Assembly (NCBI GenBank): GCA_041736625.1 | Contig: JBGSTG010000137.1 | Span: 1-64,000, forward strand | DNA: 64,000 nt | DNA from: M3007 sp041736625 | GTDB lineage: Bacteria > Bacteroidota > Bacteroidia > Chitinophagales > Saprospiraceae | Reading direction: 5' to 3' | Part shown: positions 53,597 to 61,508 of the stretch, piece by piece | How positions within the stretch are numbered: the stretch's first letter is position 1 | How the letters are laid out: the number at the start of each line of letters is the position of its first letter | Made by a program: the position numbers and the translations under genes | The notes under the pieces: generated by a model | The model's database searches: none | The model's input: the letters and a program-made list of their open reading frames with translations, nothing else | Told to the model about the DNA's origin: nothing

Positions 53597-56500
53597 TATT
53601 GAATGATCAGTTTGCGTGTTACCTGCTCATTTTCATGGAAAATGTGCAGGTAATACGCCCCTTCCGGTCTTGACGACAAGTCTATCCAGACGCGCTCCGG
53701 CTGGGTGAAACGCCCTTCCCAGATCAGCCGGCCCAAACCATCCGTTGCGCGCATGCGTACTTCTCCCGCCGGTACCTGACCGAACACCACTTGTGTTTTG
53801 CCCGCATTCGGGTTGGGCAGCAACTGTAAGCCTTGTGCCCATCCGGGTTCTGTTGCCGCAAGCACACTGCCCACCTGGATGACTTCCGTGCGGATCACAC
53901 AGCCATGCGCATCTGTGATTTGCAATACGTATTCGCCGGCGGGCACATTTTCCAGGTTTTGGGTGTAGCCTACCGTTTCGCCGCTGCGCGTCCAATTAAA
54001 CAGGTAGGGCGGAACACCGCCGGTAATGTTTACGATGATGCTGCCGTCGGACTGACCATCTTTGGCGGGTGTGGTTTCCACAGCTGTGATGGCGACCGGC
54101 GCCAGAACCGTGACGGCGAATGAACAGACGCTGGAATTGCCGCTCTGGTCGGTGAAACGGTACACTTGTTCTGTAATGCCCACCGGGAAGAAGGAACCGT
54201 TGTCCAGCCCGCTGAGGCGTTCTGTGTGAATCGCGTTAAAAGGCGTACAGGCATCCGAGAAGTTCGGCTGCGGGAATTGCACCGCTGTGGCGTCGGAGCA
54301 GGCCTGAACCGTGAGGTTGTCTGGACATACTGCCGTTGGCGGGGTCTGGTCAACAACGGTCAGTTGCACGATTCTCGAACCCACATTGCCGTTTCCGTCG
54401 CGGGCATTCAGTTCAACCGGCATGAGGCCGATATGCTGGCAGGTGACCTGGGTAAGTGGGAAAAACCACCAGGAAGCTACGCTGCAGTTGTCGCTTAATA
54501 CCGCCAGTACGTCGGAATCAGCCAGCGTATGGATGCCGGTAGCGTCCAGATAAACGACGGCGTCCTGTGCTTCAACAACCGGTTTTTCGCTGTCGCTTGT
54601 CGCGGTGGCGTACGCAGACACGTGTGTACATGCATTGGCGTCGGTAACGGTCAGCTGATAATTGCCTGCCGGAATTTGATCGAGAGTCGCGGTAAATTGG
54701 CCTGTGCTCCAGGCATAAGCGTATGGTGGCGTGCCTCCGCCGAGAGTAACGTTGATCATGCCCGTCTGATCGCCGGGGCACACCGGATGTTGCACCGCGG
54801 CAGCGGCCGGCAGCAGCACCGGCGGTTGGGTCACCTGTGCGTCGGACACATTCGGGCAGCCTGCGGCATCAGTAGTGGTTACCGAGTAGGTTCCCGGGGC
54901 CAGGTTGTGAACGGCAGCGGTGGTGTCTCCCGTAGTCCATACGAAAGTAAACGGCCCGGCTCCTCCCGCAATGCTTGTGGCCAGGGCGCCGTCGGCAGCG
55001 CCAAAGCACGAGTTGTGCTGAACGGCCAGCTCGACCGACAGGGTGCAGTTGTACGCGTTCACATTGACGGTTTTTTGACTGGAGCAGCCGTGCGCGTCCG
55101 TAGCCGTAACGGTGTAAGCGGCTGGCGGCAGGTTGTTTTGGGATTGTCCCGACACGCCGTTGCTCCAAAGGTAAGCGAAGGGGGCGACGCCACCGGACGC
55201 ATCGGCGCTCACGGCGCCGTCGGCAGCCTGGAAGCCCGTTTCGGGTGAAGACAGGGCGTTCACGGTCAACTGTTCGGGCTGCCCCAGGGCATACGTCAAG
55301 GCAGCGGTGCAGGCATCCGCGTCGGTCACCGTAACACCGTACGGGCCGGCAGACAAATTGAGTACCGTGCTGGTGCTGTCCCCGGTATTCCAGACAAAGG
55401 TAGTAGTGCCGAAACCGCCAGTGGTTTCCGCCATCAGACCGCCGCCCGAGCCGCCGAAGCAAAAGATGGGGATAACCGAATCTATGGCGACCGTTGGATT
55501 GGCAAAATACAGCACCTCGGTGGTGTCGTTGGATGAACAGCCGTTTCCGGTGTTGTTGATCAGCAAGACGTAAGCCCCGGCAGTGTCTACCAACGGATTT
55601 TGTTCGTTCGAGCTGAATCCGGCGGGGCCCGTCCAGGTGTACACAAATTGCGCGCCTTGCGAAGAGCCCGTCGTCAGCAAAGCAACGGTGTCGTTCCGGC
55701 AGTTCAGGTGTTCCGGTGTGTGGAGGGTGAGCACCGGCCGGATGGTATCTGTCATCACCATGGCAGTGTCTGTTTTGACACAACCATTAAGGGTGTTTGT
55801 CACTTTAAGCACGTATGCGCCGGCCTCATCGATCACGGGGGTAAAGGTACTGTCGCCTGAAACCAGGCCCGGGCCCGTCCATATCCGCCAAAACGTTGTC
55901 CCCTCTGATCCCGCCCCCTCCAGCGTATCGGAGGCGGCCAGGCAATTGAGCAGTCCGTTCGGCCCGGCGTCGGCCAACGGCAACACGGTGTTGGCGAGCA
56001 CCACAGTCGAGGCGAATGTGTTACAATTGTTCTCGGTGTTGGTGATCATCAGGGTGTAGGTTCCTGCCGCGTTGACGGTGGGGTTGAGGGTGTTGCCACC
56101 GGAAACGATGTTACCGCCGTTGGACGTCTGCCAGTTATACATAAATTCGGGCCCGGTGCTTGAATTGGTGGCGTTCAGTTGCACGACGGGGGTCTGGCAG
56201 GTGATCATCGGCGAGGGCGATATGATGGCGATCGGGTACGCCGGCTGGGCCATGGGCACCAACAGGGTTTTGGTGCAATTCAGGATGTCCGTTACCGTTA
56301 CCGTGTAGTTTCCGGGGGTGTATGCGGTAATGGTTGGCCCCGCAAGTCCGTTGCTCCACTGGTAGTCGTAGTCATTGGTCCACCCGCCAGAGGCCTCCAC
56401 CGTTATGGAACCGGTGTAGCCGTTGCATCCAACCGGGGTGGTCTCGATCAGCTGAACGGAGACCGGGCCGGTTGGCTGCTCTACCTCAATGGGGCCGATG

Positions 56501-57231
56501 GTGCCGGTAATGCCGCTGCTGGACGTAACGGTACAGGAATAGTTGCCGGCTGGAACGTTTACCAGATCCTGACTTTGTGCGCCATTGCTCCATAAATACG
56601 AATAAGGAGGAGCGCTGCCGGATGGGGTAATGTCGATGGCGCCGGTGGATTGTCCGTAACAATACACGTGGTTAATGCCGGTCAGGTCGATATCCACCGT
56701 CAGCGCCTCGCAATAAGTGGTTCTTTTTTGCCAAAGCCCGGTGGCGTTTAGTTGACCGACCACGTACACCTTTCGGTCCGCAGGGCAAACCATATAGATG
56801 GTCGGGTAGAAGTTGATGTTGTACAGATCGGCAACTGCGGCGTTATCGACGATGGGGTACGACACCCCGTCGGTCCAGTCGCCCCAGGTATTGTTGTTGC
56901 ACCCGCTTGGGCCGAAGATGCAGGCTGTATTTGTATTGGGGTCGCCTTCAATCTGGAAGCAGAACGCCTCGTTGGTGCCGGGCGGACCGTACTGCTGCCA
57001 GATGTTTTCGAACGCGTGCTGGTTGTGATAGTTCCAGCAAGGCCCGCACCAGGTGGCGAAAAAGTCGAGGTAAACGGTGTATCCCTGGTCGAGCAGGGTG
57101 TACAGGGTGTAGGTCTGGCCGTTCACGTCCGTTACGGTGAAGTTGGGCGCCTGGCTGCCGTTCTGGAGTTGGGCGATGGCTTGGTGAGAGCAGAACAGGG
57201 CAAATGCCGACAAGAGGAGAATTCTTTTCAT
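53593..57231 (-). CDS. Thioredoxin-like domain fused to SprB repeats, T9SS type A
   Basis: The 1212-residue protein has a signal peptide (MKRILLLSAFALFCSHQAIA), a redoxin domain with LDFFATWCGPCWNYHNQH (CxxC at 62 and 65) and FYPTIYMVCP, then SprB and Ig-like repeats (YCYGQSTGAIDITPSGS, SCFGAADGALATSIAGG, VCPGDQTGMINVTLGGG) with WSNG and WTTGDT cores, a HYR-like section (DQTPPTAVCPDNLTVQ), and a C-terminal sorting domain (LLPNPNAGKTQVVFGQ). A redox domain on a long secreted repeat protein is unusual. It might keep disulfides in surface proteins in order; that is inference. Its stop overlaps that of the convergent giant gene. Confidence 0.88.
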   Translation of the reverse strand: MKRILLLSAFALFCSHQAIAQLQNGSQAPNFTVTDVNGQTYTLYTLLDQGYTVYLDFFATWCGPCWNYHNQHAFENIWQQYGPPGTNEAFCFQIEGDPNTNTACIFGPSGCNNNTWGDWTDGVSYPIVDNAAVADLYNINFYPTIYMVCPADRKVYVVGQLNATGLWQKRTTYCEALTVDIDLTGINHVYCYGQSTGAIDITPSGSAPPYSYLWSNGAQSQDLVNVPAGNYSCTVTSSSGITGTIGPIEVEQPTGPVSVQLIETTPVGCNGYTGSITVEASGGWTNDYDYQWSNGLAGPTITAYTPGNYTVTVTDILNCTKTLLVPMAQPAYPIAIISPSPMITCQTPVVQLNATNSSTGPEFMYNWQTSNGGNIVSGGNTLNPTVNAAGTYTLMITNTENNCNTFASTVVLANTVLPLADAGPNGLLNCLAASDTLEGAGSEGTTFWRIWTGPGLVSGDSTFTPVIDEAGAYVLKVTNTLNGCVKTDTAMVMTDTIRPVLTLHTPEHLNCRNDTVALLTTGSSQGAQFVYTWTGPAGFSSNEQNPLVDTAGAYVLLINNTGNGCSSNDTTEVLYFANPTVAIDSVIPIFCFGGSGGGLMAETTGGFGTTTFVWNTGDSTSTVLNLSAGPYGVTVTDADACTAALTYALGQPEQLTVNALSSPETGFQAADGAVSADASGGVAPFAYLWSNGVSGQSQNNLPPAAYTVTATDAHGCSSQKTVNVNAYNCTLSVELAVQHNSCFGAADGALATSIAGGAGPFTFVWTTGDTTAAVHNLAPGTYSVTTTDAAGCPNVSDAQVTQPPVLLPAAAAVQHPVCPGDQTGMINVTLGGGTPPYAYAWSTGQFTATLDQIPAGNYQLTVTDANACTHVSAYATATSDSEKPVVEAQDAVVYLDATGIHTLADSDVLAVLSDNCSVASWWFFPLTQVTCQHIGLMPVELNARDGNGNVGSRIVQLTVVDQTPPTAVCPDNLTVQACSDATAVQFPQPNFSDACTPFNAIHTERLSGLDNGSFFPVGITEQVYRFTDQSGNSSVCSFAVTVLAPVAITAVETTPAKDGQSDGSIIVNITGGVPPYLFNWTRSGETVGYTQNLENVPAGEYVLQITDAHGCVIRTEVIQVGSVLAATEPGWAQGLQLLPNPNAGKTQVVFGQVPAGEVRMRATDGLGRLIWEGRFTQPERVWIDLSSRPEGAYYLHIFHENEQVTRKLIIQY

Positions 57232-57356
57232 TGTTTAGCCATATTGAATAAGGGCAGGGTAAATATCCGTAATTTTTTATTTTGGATACTAAATTTATTC
57301 AGGCAGAAAGAAAACGTTCGTTCGCCTGAATCGGGGCGGGAAGTGCAACCATGGCT

Positions 57357-57364
57357 TACCTTTG
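57357..57364 (+). promoter_or_regulatory. TAnnTTTG promoter box for the DUF423 gene
   Basis: TACCTTTG ends 16 bases before the ATG at 57381 and overlaps the alternative start at 57351, which favours the downstream start. Confidence 0.5.
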
Positions 57365-57380
57365 CGCAAAGCAGTTCACC

Positions 57381-57764
57381 ATGAATGAGTCTCTCTTGTT
57401 GCGTCTGGCCGCCCTCTCCGGCGCCCTGGCGGTCGCACTGGGCGCGTTTGGCGCGCACGGTTTGAAGCCCCATCTTACGGATTACCAGATCAGCATTTGG
57501 GAAAAAGCAGTGTTTTACCAGTTTATCCACACGGTTGTCGTGTTGGTGCTGGCTTTGTACATGCAACAGCATGGGGCGACACCAGCATGGCGTTGGGGCG
57601 CACTGCTCATGCTCACGGGTATTCTGCTGTTCTCCGGTTCGCTTTATGTTCTGGCTGTGCGCGAATTGTTGCCGTTTCCGGCGGGTTGGGCAGGCCCCAT
57701 CACGCCACTGGGCGGTTTGTGCTTCATTGCAGGCTGGCTATTGCTGTTGGTCAGGGCCGTCTGA
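57381..57764 (+). CDS. DUF423 family membrane protein
   Basis: The 127-residue protein has the DUF423 opening LSGALAVALGAFGAHGL and four hydrophobic segments with FYQFIHTVVVLVLAL, MLTGILLFSGSLYVLA and TPLGGLCFIAGWLLL. It is a small inner-membrane protein of unknown role (YwdK-like). The ATG at 57381 was chosen because of the promoter box just upstream. It is divergent from the thioredoxin-SprB gene. Confidence 0.9.
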   Translation: MNESLLLRLAALSGALAVALGAFGAHGLKPHLTDYQISIWEKAVFYQFIHTVVVLVLALYMQQHGATPAWRWGALLMLTGILLFSGSLYVLAVRELLPFPAGWAGPITPLGGLCFIAGWLLLLVRAV

Positions 57765-58202
57765 ACGGCTTTTTCCTGATTTTTTTCAACCGTTACCACC
57801 AAAAGGCAGACAGGGTGCATCTTTCCCGGCGCAGTGTTTTACTTTTGTATGCTCCGGTTTCTGTAATGGCATTTCATTCATAGGCTATTTGCGGTCATTC
57901 AGGCGCTAAAAATCGTCGTTTGTCCGAATTGGTGTTTCTCATTGTCATCCAATAGCCATAATTTGCAACCTGAAAGCGCAACTGGTTGTCTGTTGTAGCA
58001 CATGAAAGGTTATCGATTACCCCAGCCCGAATCCCCCGCCACCCCGTCATCAGCACATTAACTTTGCAATAATTCTGAAACAAAAGAGTTATTCACTCTG
58101 TTTTGGAATTATATTTGGTGTTATTTTTGCACCAAAGTTAAAAACCGCTCCATTGGCTTAAGACAATTCTGAAAGGCCTTTTAGCAAAATAAAAATTGCA
58201 CC
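57765..58202. other. 438-base gene-free stretch with promoter-like boxes
   Basis: No convincing gene is seen here; the best open frame (57895-58083, minus) has no family character. The stretch holds TACTTTTG at 57840-57847 and two boxes, TATATTTG (58110-58117) and TATTTTTG (58122-58129), upstream of the CotH-like gene. A small RNA starting near 57853 is possible but has no further support. Confidence 0.4.
58110..58129 (+). promoter_or_regulatory. Two overlapping TAnnTTTG boxes for the CotH-like gene
   Basis: TATATTTG and TATTTTTG follow each other 12 bases apart, 74-94 bases upstream of the ATG. No TTTG partner lies at the normal spacing. Confidence 0.4.
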
Positions 58203-59231
58203 ATGAAAACCGCACTGCAAAATTTTAAACCGGCATTGTCCTTTTTTATCCTGTCGCTGTTGGTCAACGCCTCAGCCGCGCAAGCGTCGGACGCAACGCC
58301 GTCCGTATTTGAATACCTGACCCAGGTCGAAGGGGTCAAAATGACCCTGGATCTCGACCTGACCTACCTGATGGAAAACCGCCGGGATCAGGAGTACCAC
58401 GCAGGGCAACTGACGCTCGACGATCAGGGGAAGTCCTATCCGGTAGAGGTGCGCGTACGCGGAAAGTTCCGGCGTAAAATCTCTGAAGTGCCGCCGCTGA
58501 AGATCAAATTTAAAAAGAAAGTGTTGACGGCGGAAGGGTTGGACACCCTCAACGAAATGAAACTGGTGCTGCCGACCCAGGACGGTCCGGAGGGCGACGA
58601 GCTCATCCTGCGCGAATACGCCATCTACCGGATGTACGAACGCATCAGTCCGTATTCCTTCCGCGCCCGACTTGTTCGACTGACCTTGCGCGACACCCAC
58701 AATCCCAAAACAAAGATGACCATGTACGCCCTTCTTTTGGAAGACGTTGAAGAGCTATGTGCCCGCCTGGACGCCGAAGAGGTGGAGCAGTTCGGCGTTA
58801 ATCCCTCCGATCTGGACATGAATCAGGCGGCGATGGTCAGTATGTTCGAATACCTCGTCGGCAACACAGATTGGGACATTTCCATGCTCCGAAACGTCAA
58901 AATCCTGCGCGTGGCCGGAAACGAAAAGCTCATACCGGTGCCGTATGACTTCGATTTCTCCGGACTGGTAGACGCCCCGTACGCCACGCCGTCGTCCGAT
59001 ACCGGGCTGCGCAATGTGCGCGACCGCTACCTGATGGCCAACGGCATCGATGAAAAAGCGCTCGAACAGGCCGTCGTGAATCTCAAGTCGAATAAAGACA
59101 ATCTCTTCGACGCCTGCATGCTCAAATCCATGCGCAGAGCAAGCGTCAGCGACATGATGTCCTACCTGAACACGTTTTTCAAAGAGGTAGAAACCGACAA
59201 CGCGGTTCCGGTTATGATGAAAGTGGAATGA
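58203..59231 (+). CDS. Secreted protein, CotH-kinase-like
   Basis: The 342 residues begin with a signal peptide (cut near ASAAQA). The rest follows the order of CotH-like proteins: VEVRVRGKFRRKISEVPPLK followed by IKFKKK, a helical EYAIYRMYERISPYSFRARL, GNTDWDISMLRNVKIL and VPYDFDFSGLV, the last two matching the N-D and YDxD stretches of the kinase-like core. The known CotH proteins phosphorylate spore coat proteins; here the role is unknown. No sorting tail is seen, so a periplasmic location is likely. The AspH-type gene follows after 25 bases. Confidence 0.5.
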   Translation: MKTALQNFKPALSFFILSLLVNASAAQASDATPSVFEYLTQVEGVKMTLDLDLTYLMENRRDQEYHAGQLTLDDQGKSYPVEVRVRGKFRRKISEVPPLKIKFKKKVLTAEGLDTLNEMKLVLPTQDGPEGDELILREYAIYRMYERISPYSFRARLVRLTLRDTHNPKTKMTMYALLLEDVEELCARLDAEEVEQFGVNPSDLDMNQAAMVSMFEYLVGNTDWDISMLRNVKILRVAGNEKLIPVPYDFDFSGLVDAPYATPSSDTGLRNVRDRYLMANGIDEKALEQAVVNLKSNKDNLFDACMLKSMRRASVSDMMSYLNTFFKEVETDNAVPVMMKVE

Positions 59232-59256
59232 TCAAGATCATGTTCCCTTTACGGAT

Positions 59257-60054
59257 GTGGCGGCGTATGTTTGCCCCGTTTTAAAAACCAATTACACTGC
59301 CTCATTCGTGAAAAAGCTTTTTCAATTACTGGCTAAAAAGTATTTCTGGTTCCACTTCAGGCTGTTCGGCAAGTACTCGTATCTGGGCATAGAACAGATC
59401 ATCCGAAAAGCTTCCCTGGTGGGCGATCATCCTTTTTATAAAAAAGACCAGTTCCCCTGGGTGAAGGACATTGAGTCCAACTGGCTCAAAATCAGGGCCG
59501 AGCTGGAGGAAGTCATGCGGAACGGCGATCGTATCCCGAACTTTCTGGACGTATCGCCCGGTCAATACCGCATCGACAATGAACCTGGCAAATGGAAAAC
59601 GTTTTTCCTCTACGGCTACGGGTACAAGGTAGAAGCCAACATCGCCCGCTGCCCCGAAACGGCGCGCCTGGTTGAACAAATTCCGGGCATGAAAACGGCC
59701 TTTTTTTCCATTCTCGCCCCCGGAAAACACATTCCGCCCCACCGTGGCCCCTACGCAGGCGTGTTGCGCTACCACCTGGGTCTCATCGTTCCCGATCCCG
59801 AAAAAATCCGCATTCGCGTAGACAACGAGATCCGGCACTGGCAGGAAGGAGACAGCCTCATCTTCGACGACACCTACGAACACGAAGTGTGGAACGACAG
59901 CAACGGCACCCGCGTCGTGCTTTTTGTCGATTTTGTACGGCCACTCGACGGATTTGCCCAAAAACTGAACGACCGCATCGTCAACATGATCTCCCGCTCA
60001 CCCCTGGTGCAGGAAAGCATCCAGGCCATGGAAAAGGTGACCGAACGACGGTGA
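59257..60054 (+). CDS. Aspartyl/asparaginyl beta-hydroxylase-like protein
   Basis: The 265-residue protein has the 2-oxoglutarate/iron core of the AspH family: SILAPGKHIPPHRGPYAGVL with the first iron His, HLGLIVPD, WQEGDSLIFDDTYEHEVWN with the second His, and RVVLFVDFVRP with the 2-oxoglutarate Arg. Related bacterial enzymes hydroxylate lipids (LpxO) or peptides. The start is uncertain: the track begins with GTG at 59257, but a TATGTTTG promoter-like box overlaps that point and a GTG at 59308 gives a family-like start (KKLFQLLAKKYF). Its TGA directly abuts a heptamer hairpin. Confidence 0.85.
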   Translation: MAAYVCPVLKTNYTASFVKKLFQLLAKKYFWFHFRLFGKYSYLGIEQIIRKASLVGDHPFYKKDQFPWVKDIESNWLKIRAELEEVMRNGDRIPNFLDVSPGQYRIDNEPGKWKTFFLYGYGYKVEANIARCPETARLVEQIPGMKTAFFSILAPGKHIPPHRGPYAGVLRYHLGLIVPDPEKIRIRVDNEIRHWQEGDSLIFDDTYEHEVWNDSNGTRVVLFVDFVRPLDGFAQKLNDRIVNMISRSPLVQESIQAMEKVTERR

Positions 60055-60175
60055 CGAATGCGGAATGCGGAATGCGGAATGCGGAATGCGGAATGCGGAA
60101 TAAACGGGCTCTTGGCTGCACGTTGGAATACCAAGAGGGGCTTATTCCGCATTCCGCATTCCGCGTTCCGCATTC
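60055..60175. repeat. Heptamer hairpin element, copy 2
   Basis: Six GAATGCG units (60056-60097) and GAATAA face four CGCATTC units (60148-60175) in inverted order, with TTATTC at the junction. The inner part has CTTGG...GAATACCAAG like copy 1. It begins directly after the TGA of the AspH gene, and its right arm contains the last codons and the TAA stop of the convergent hydroxylase gene. Confidence 0.85.
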
Positions 60176-61392
60176 AAAAACCATTTCATCATCCCCGCCA
60201 CCACCAAAGTGATGCCGCCTAGCGCCAGCCCATATTGCCCGGGCATGGTGAGCACGACATAAATGCCGAGGACAACCCAGACCAGCACCAAGCGGGTGAT
60301 CTCGGCTGGCTTCACCCACGGACGATGGTCGAACGCCGCAATGGGGATTACCGAGGCCAGGGCGATCAACCCGAAAAAGACCCCTTCAAAGTAAGCCGGT
60401 TGCAGCGAACCGCCCAGGTACTTGCGCACGAGGATCAGAAAAAGAAGTCCGGACAGACCGAACAGAAACTGTACGAGTACGTAAGCGCCCAAAGGACCCG
60501 AAAAAGAGGGAACGTACTTGCGATGCCGGCTTTTGTCCACTTCCGGAGGCGCCTTGTACCCGCCCAGGTATTCGGGCAGCCAGCCGGGGGGGGCAAAAAG
60601 GTATCGCAGCTTGTCGTTCCACGACGGCATACGGCGCAGGTTGCCGGCCATGTCGGCGTAATAATGCAGGTTGACCAGTGCCGGATTGTTGGTTCGAAGG
60701 GGTGTTGTGATGCCGTAGGTCGGCTCTTCCTCCTCCGCCTGGAACGTACCGAACAGCCTGTCCCAAATAATAAAGACACCGGAAAAATTTTTATCGATGT
60801 ACTTGGGGTCCTTGCCGTGGTGCACCCGGTGGTGTGAAGGCGTGTGCATGACCCACTCCACCAGCCAGGGCAGGCGCCCGACTTTGCGCGTGTGTATGAT
60901 GAACTGGTAAAAATTGTGGAGCACCACCGCCGTCAGAAAGGTTTCCGGCTGAAAGCCCAGCATCGGGATGGGCAGGAAAAATCCAAACACCACCAAATCG
61001 GCCACCCACGAGCGCCGCAGCGCGATGGACAGGTTGAACTCCTCACTGGAATGATGCACCACGTGGGTGCCCCACAGGATGTTTATCACGTGGCTGAACC
61101 GATGTTCCCAGTAAAATACGAAATCGATAACCAATAAACAAAGCAATACCGACCACCAGGCATGGGGAATGTGGGCAATAGCCAGCCGGTGGAAGAAAAT
61201 ATCGATGAACAAAAACAACTTGATGCCTTCGGTGAACAGGTTGATCCCCTGGTTGCCGATGCCGCAGCTGATGTTGGTGAGGGTGTCCGGCAGATTAAAA
61301 TGTTTGTTCCGCTGAAAAAAGTCCAACGTGATTTCAAACAGGGTCAGAAACAGCAAAATGGGCACTGCCCAAAGTAAAAACTGTGGTGTCAT
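60142..61392 (-). CDS. Sterol desaturase/fatty acid hydroxylase family protein
   Basis: The 416-residue membrane protein has several transmembrane segments and the histidine boxes of the di-iron hydroxylase family: HRFSHVINILWGTHVVHHSS, a middle HNFYQFIIHT and HHRVHHGKDPKYIDKNFSG. It is close to the alkylglycerol monooxygenase (TMEM195) type. The last residues NAERGMRNAE come from the heptamer repeat, so the original end was replaced. It is divergent from the acyl-AMP ligase gene and may modify a lipid made by the adjacent locus (inference). Confidence 0.88.
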   Translation of the reverse strand: MTPQFLLWAVPILLFLTLFEITLDFFQRNKHFNLPDTLTNISCGIGNQGINLFTEGIKLFLFIDIFFHRLAIAHIPHAWWSVLLCLLVIDFVFYWEHRFSHVINILWGTHVVHHSSEEFNLSIALRRSWVADLVVFGFFLPIPMLGFQPETFLTAVVLHNFYQFIIHTRKVGRLPWLVEWVMHTPSHHRVHHGKDPKYIDKNFSGVFIIWDRLFGTFQAEEEEPTYGITTPLRTNNPALVNLHYYADMAGNLRRMPSWNDKLRYLFAPPGWLPEYLGGYKAPPEVDKSRHRKYVPSFSGPLGAYVLVQFLFGLSGLLFLILVRKYLGGSLQPAYFEGVFFGLIALASVIPIAAFDHRPWVKPAEITRLVLVWVVLGIYVVLTMPGQYGLALGGITLVVAGMMKWFLNAERGMRNAE

Positions 61393-61417
61393 GATGGATG
61401 AAGGATCAGTTAAGCCA

Positions 61418-61425
61418 CAAAAATA
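61418..61425 (-). promoter_or_regulatory. TAnnTTTG promoter box for the hydroxylase gene
   Basis: TATTTTTG on the minus strand, 25 bases upstream of the ATG at 61392. It stands back to back with the acyl-AMP ligase box. Confidence 0.45.
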
Positions 61426-61451
61426 CTATACAATTTTGATCCGAAGCACCG

Positions 61452-61459
61452 TACCTTTG
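61452..61459 (+). promoter_or_regulatory. TAnnTTTG promoter box for the acyl-AMP ligase operon
   Basis: TACCTTTG lies 49 bases before the ATG at 61509. A TTTG at 61435-61438 is at 13 bases, shorter than the usual 19-20. Confidence 0.45.
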
Positions 61460-61508
61460 AGTTCTGATTAGCGAAACCCACTTTGAATCCCCATTATACG
61501 CTGCATCA

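Noticed and set aside
57895..58083. 62-residue minus-strand open frame as a gene
   Set aside because: No recognisable motif, no start signal and atypical composition; treated as chance.
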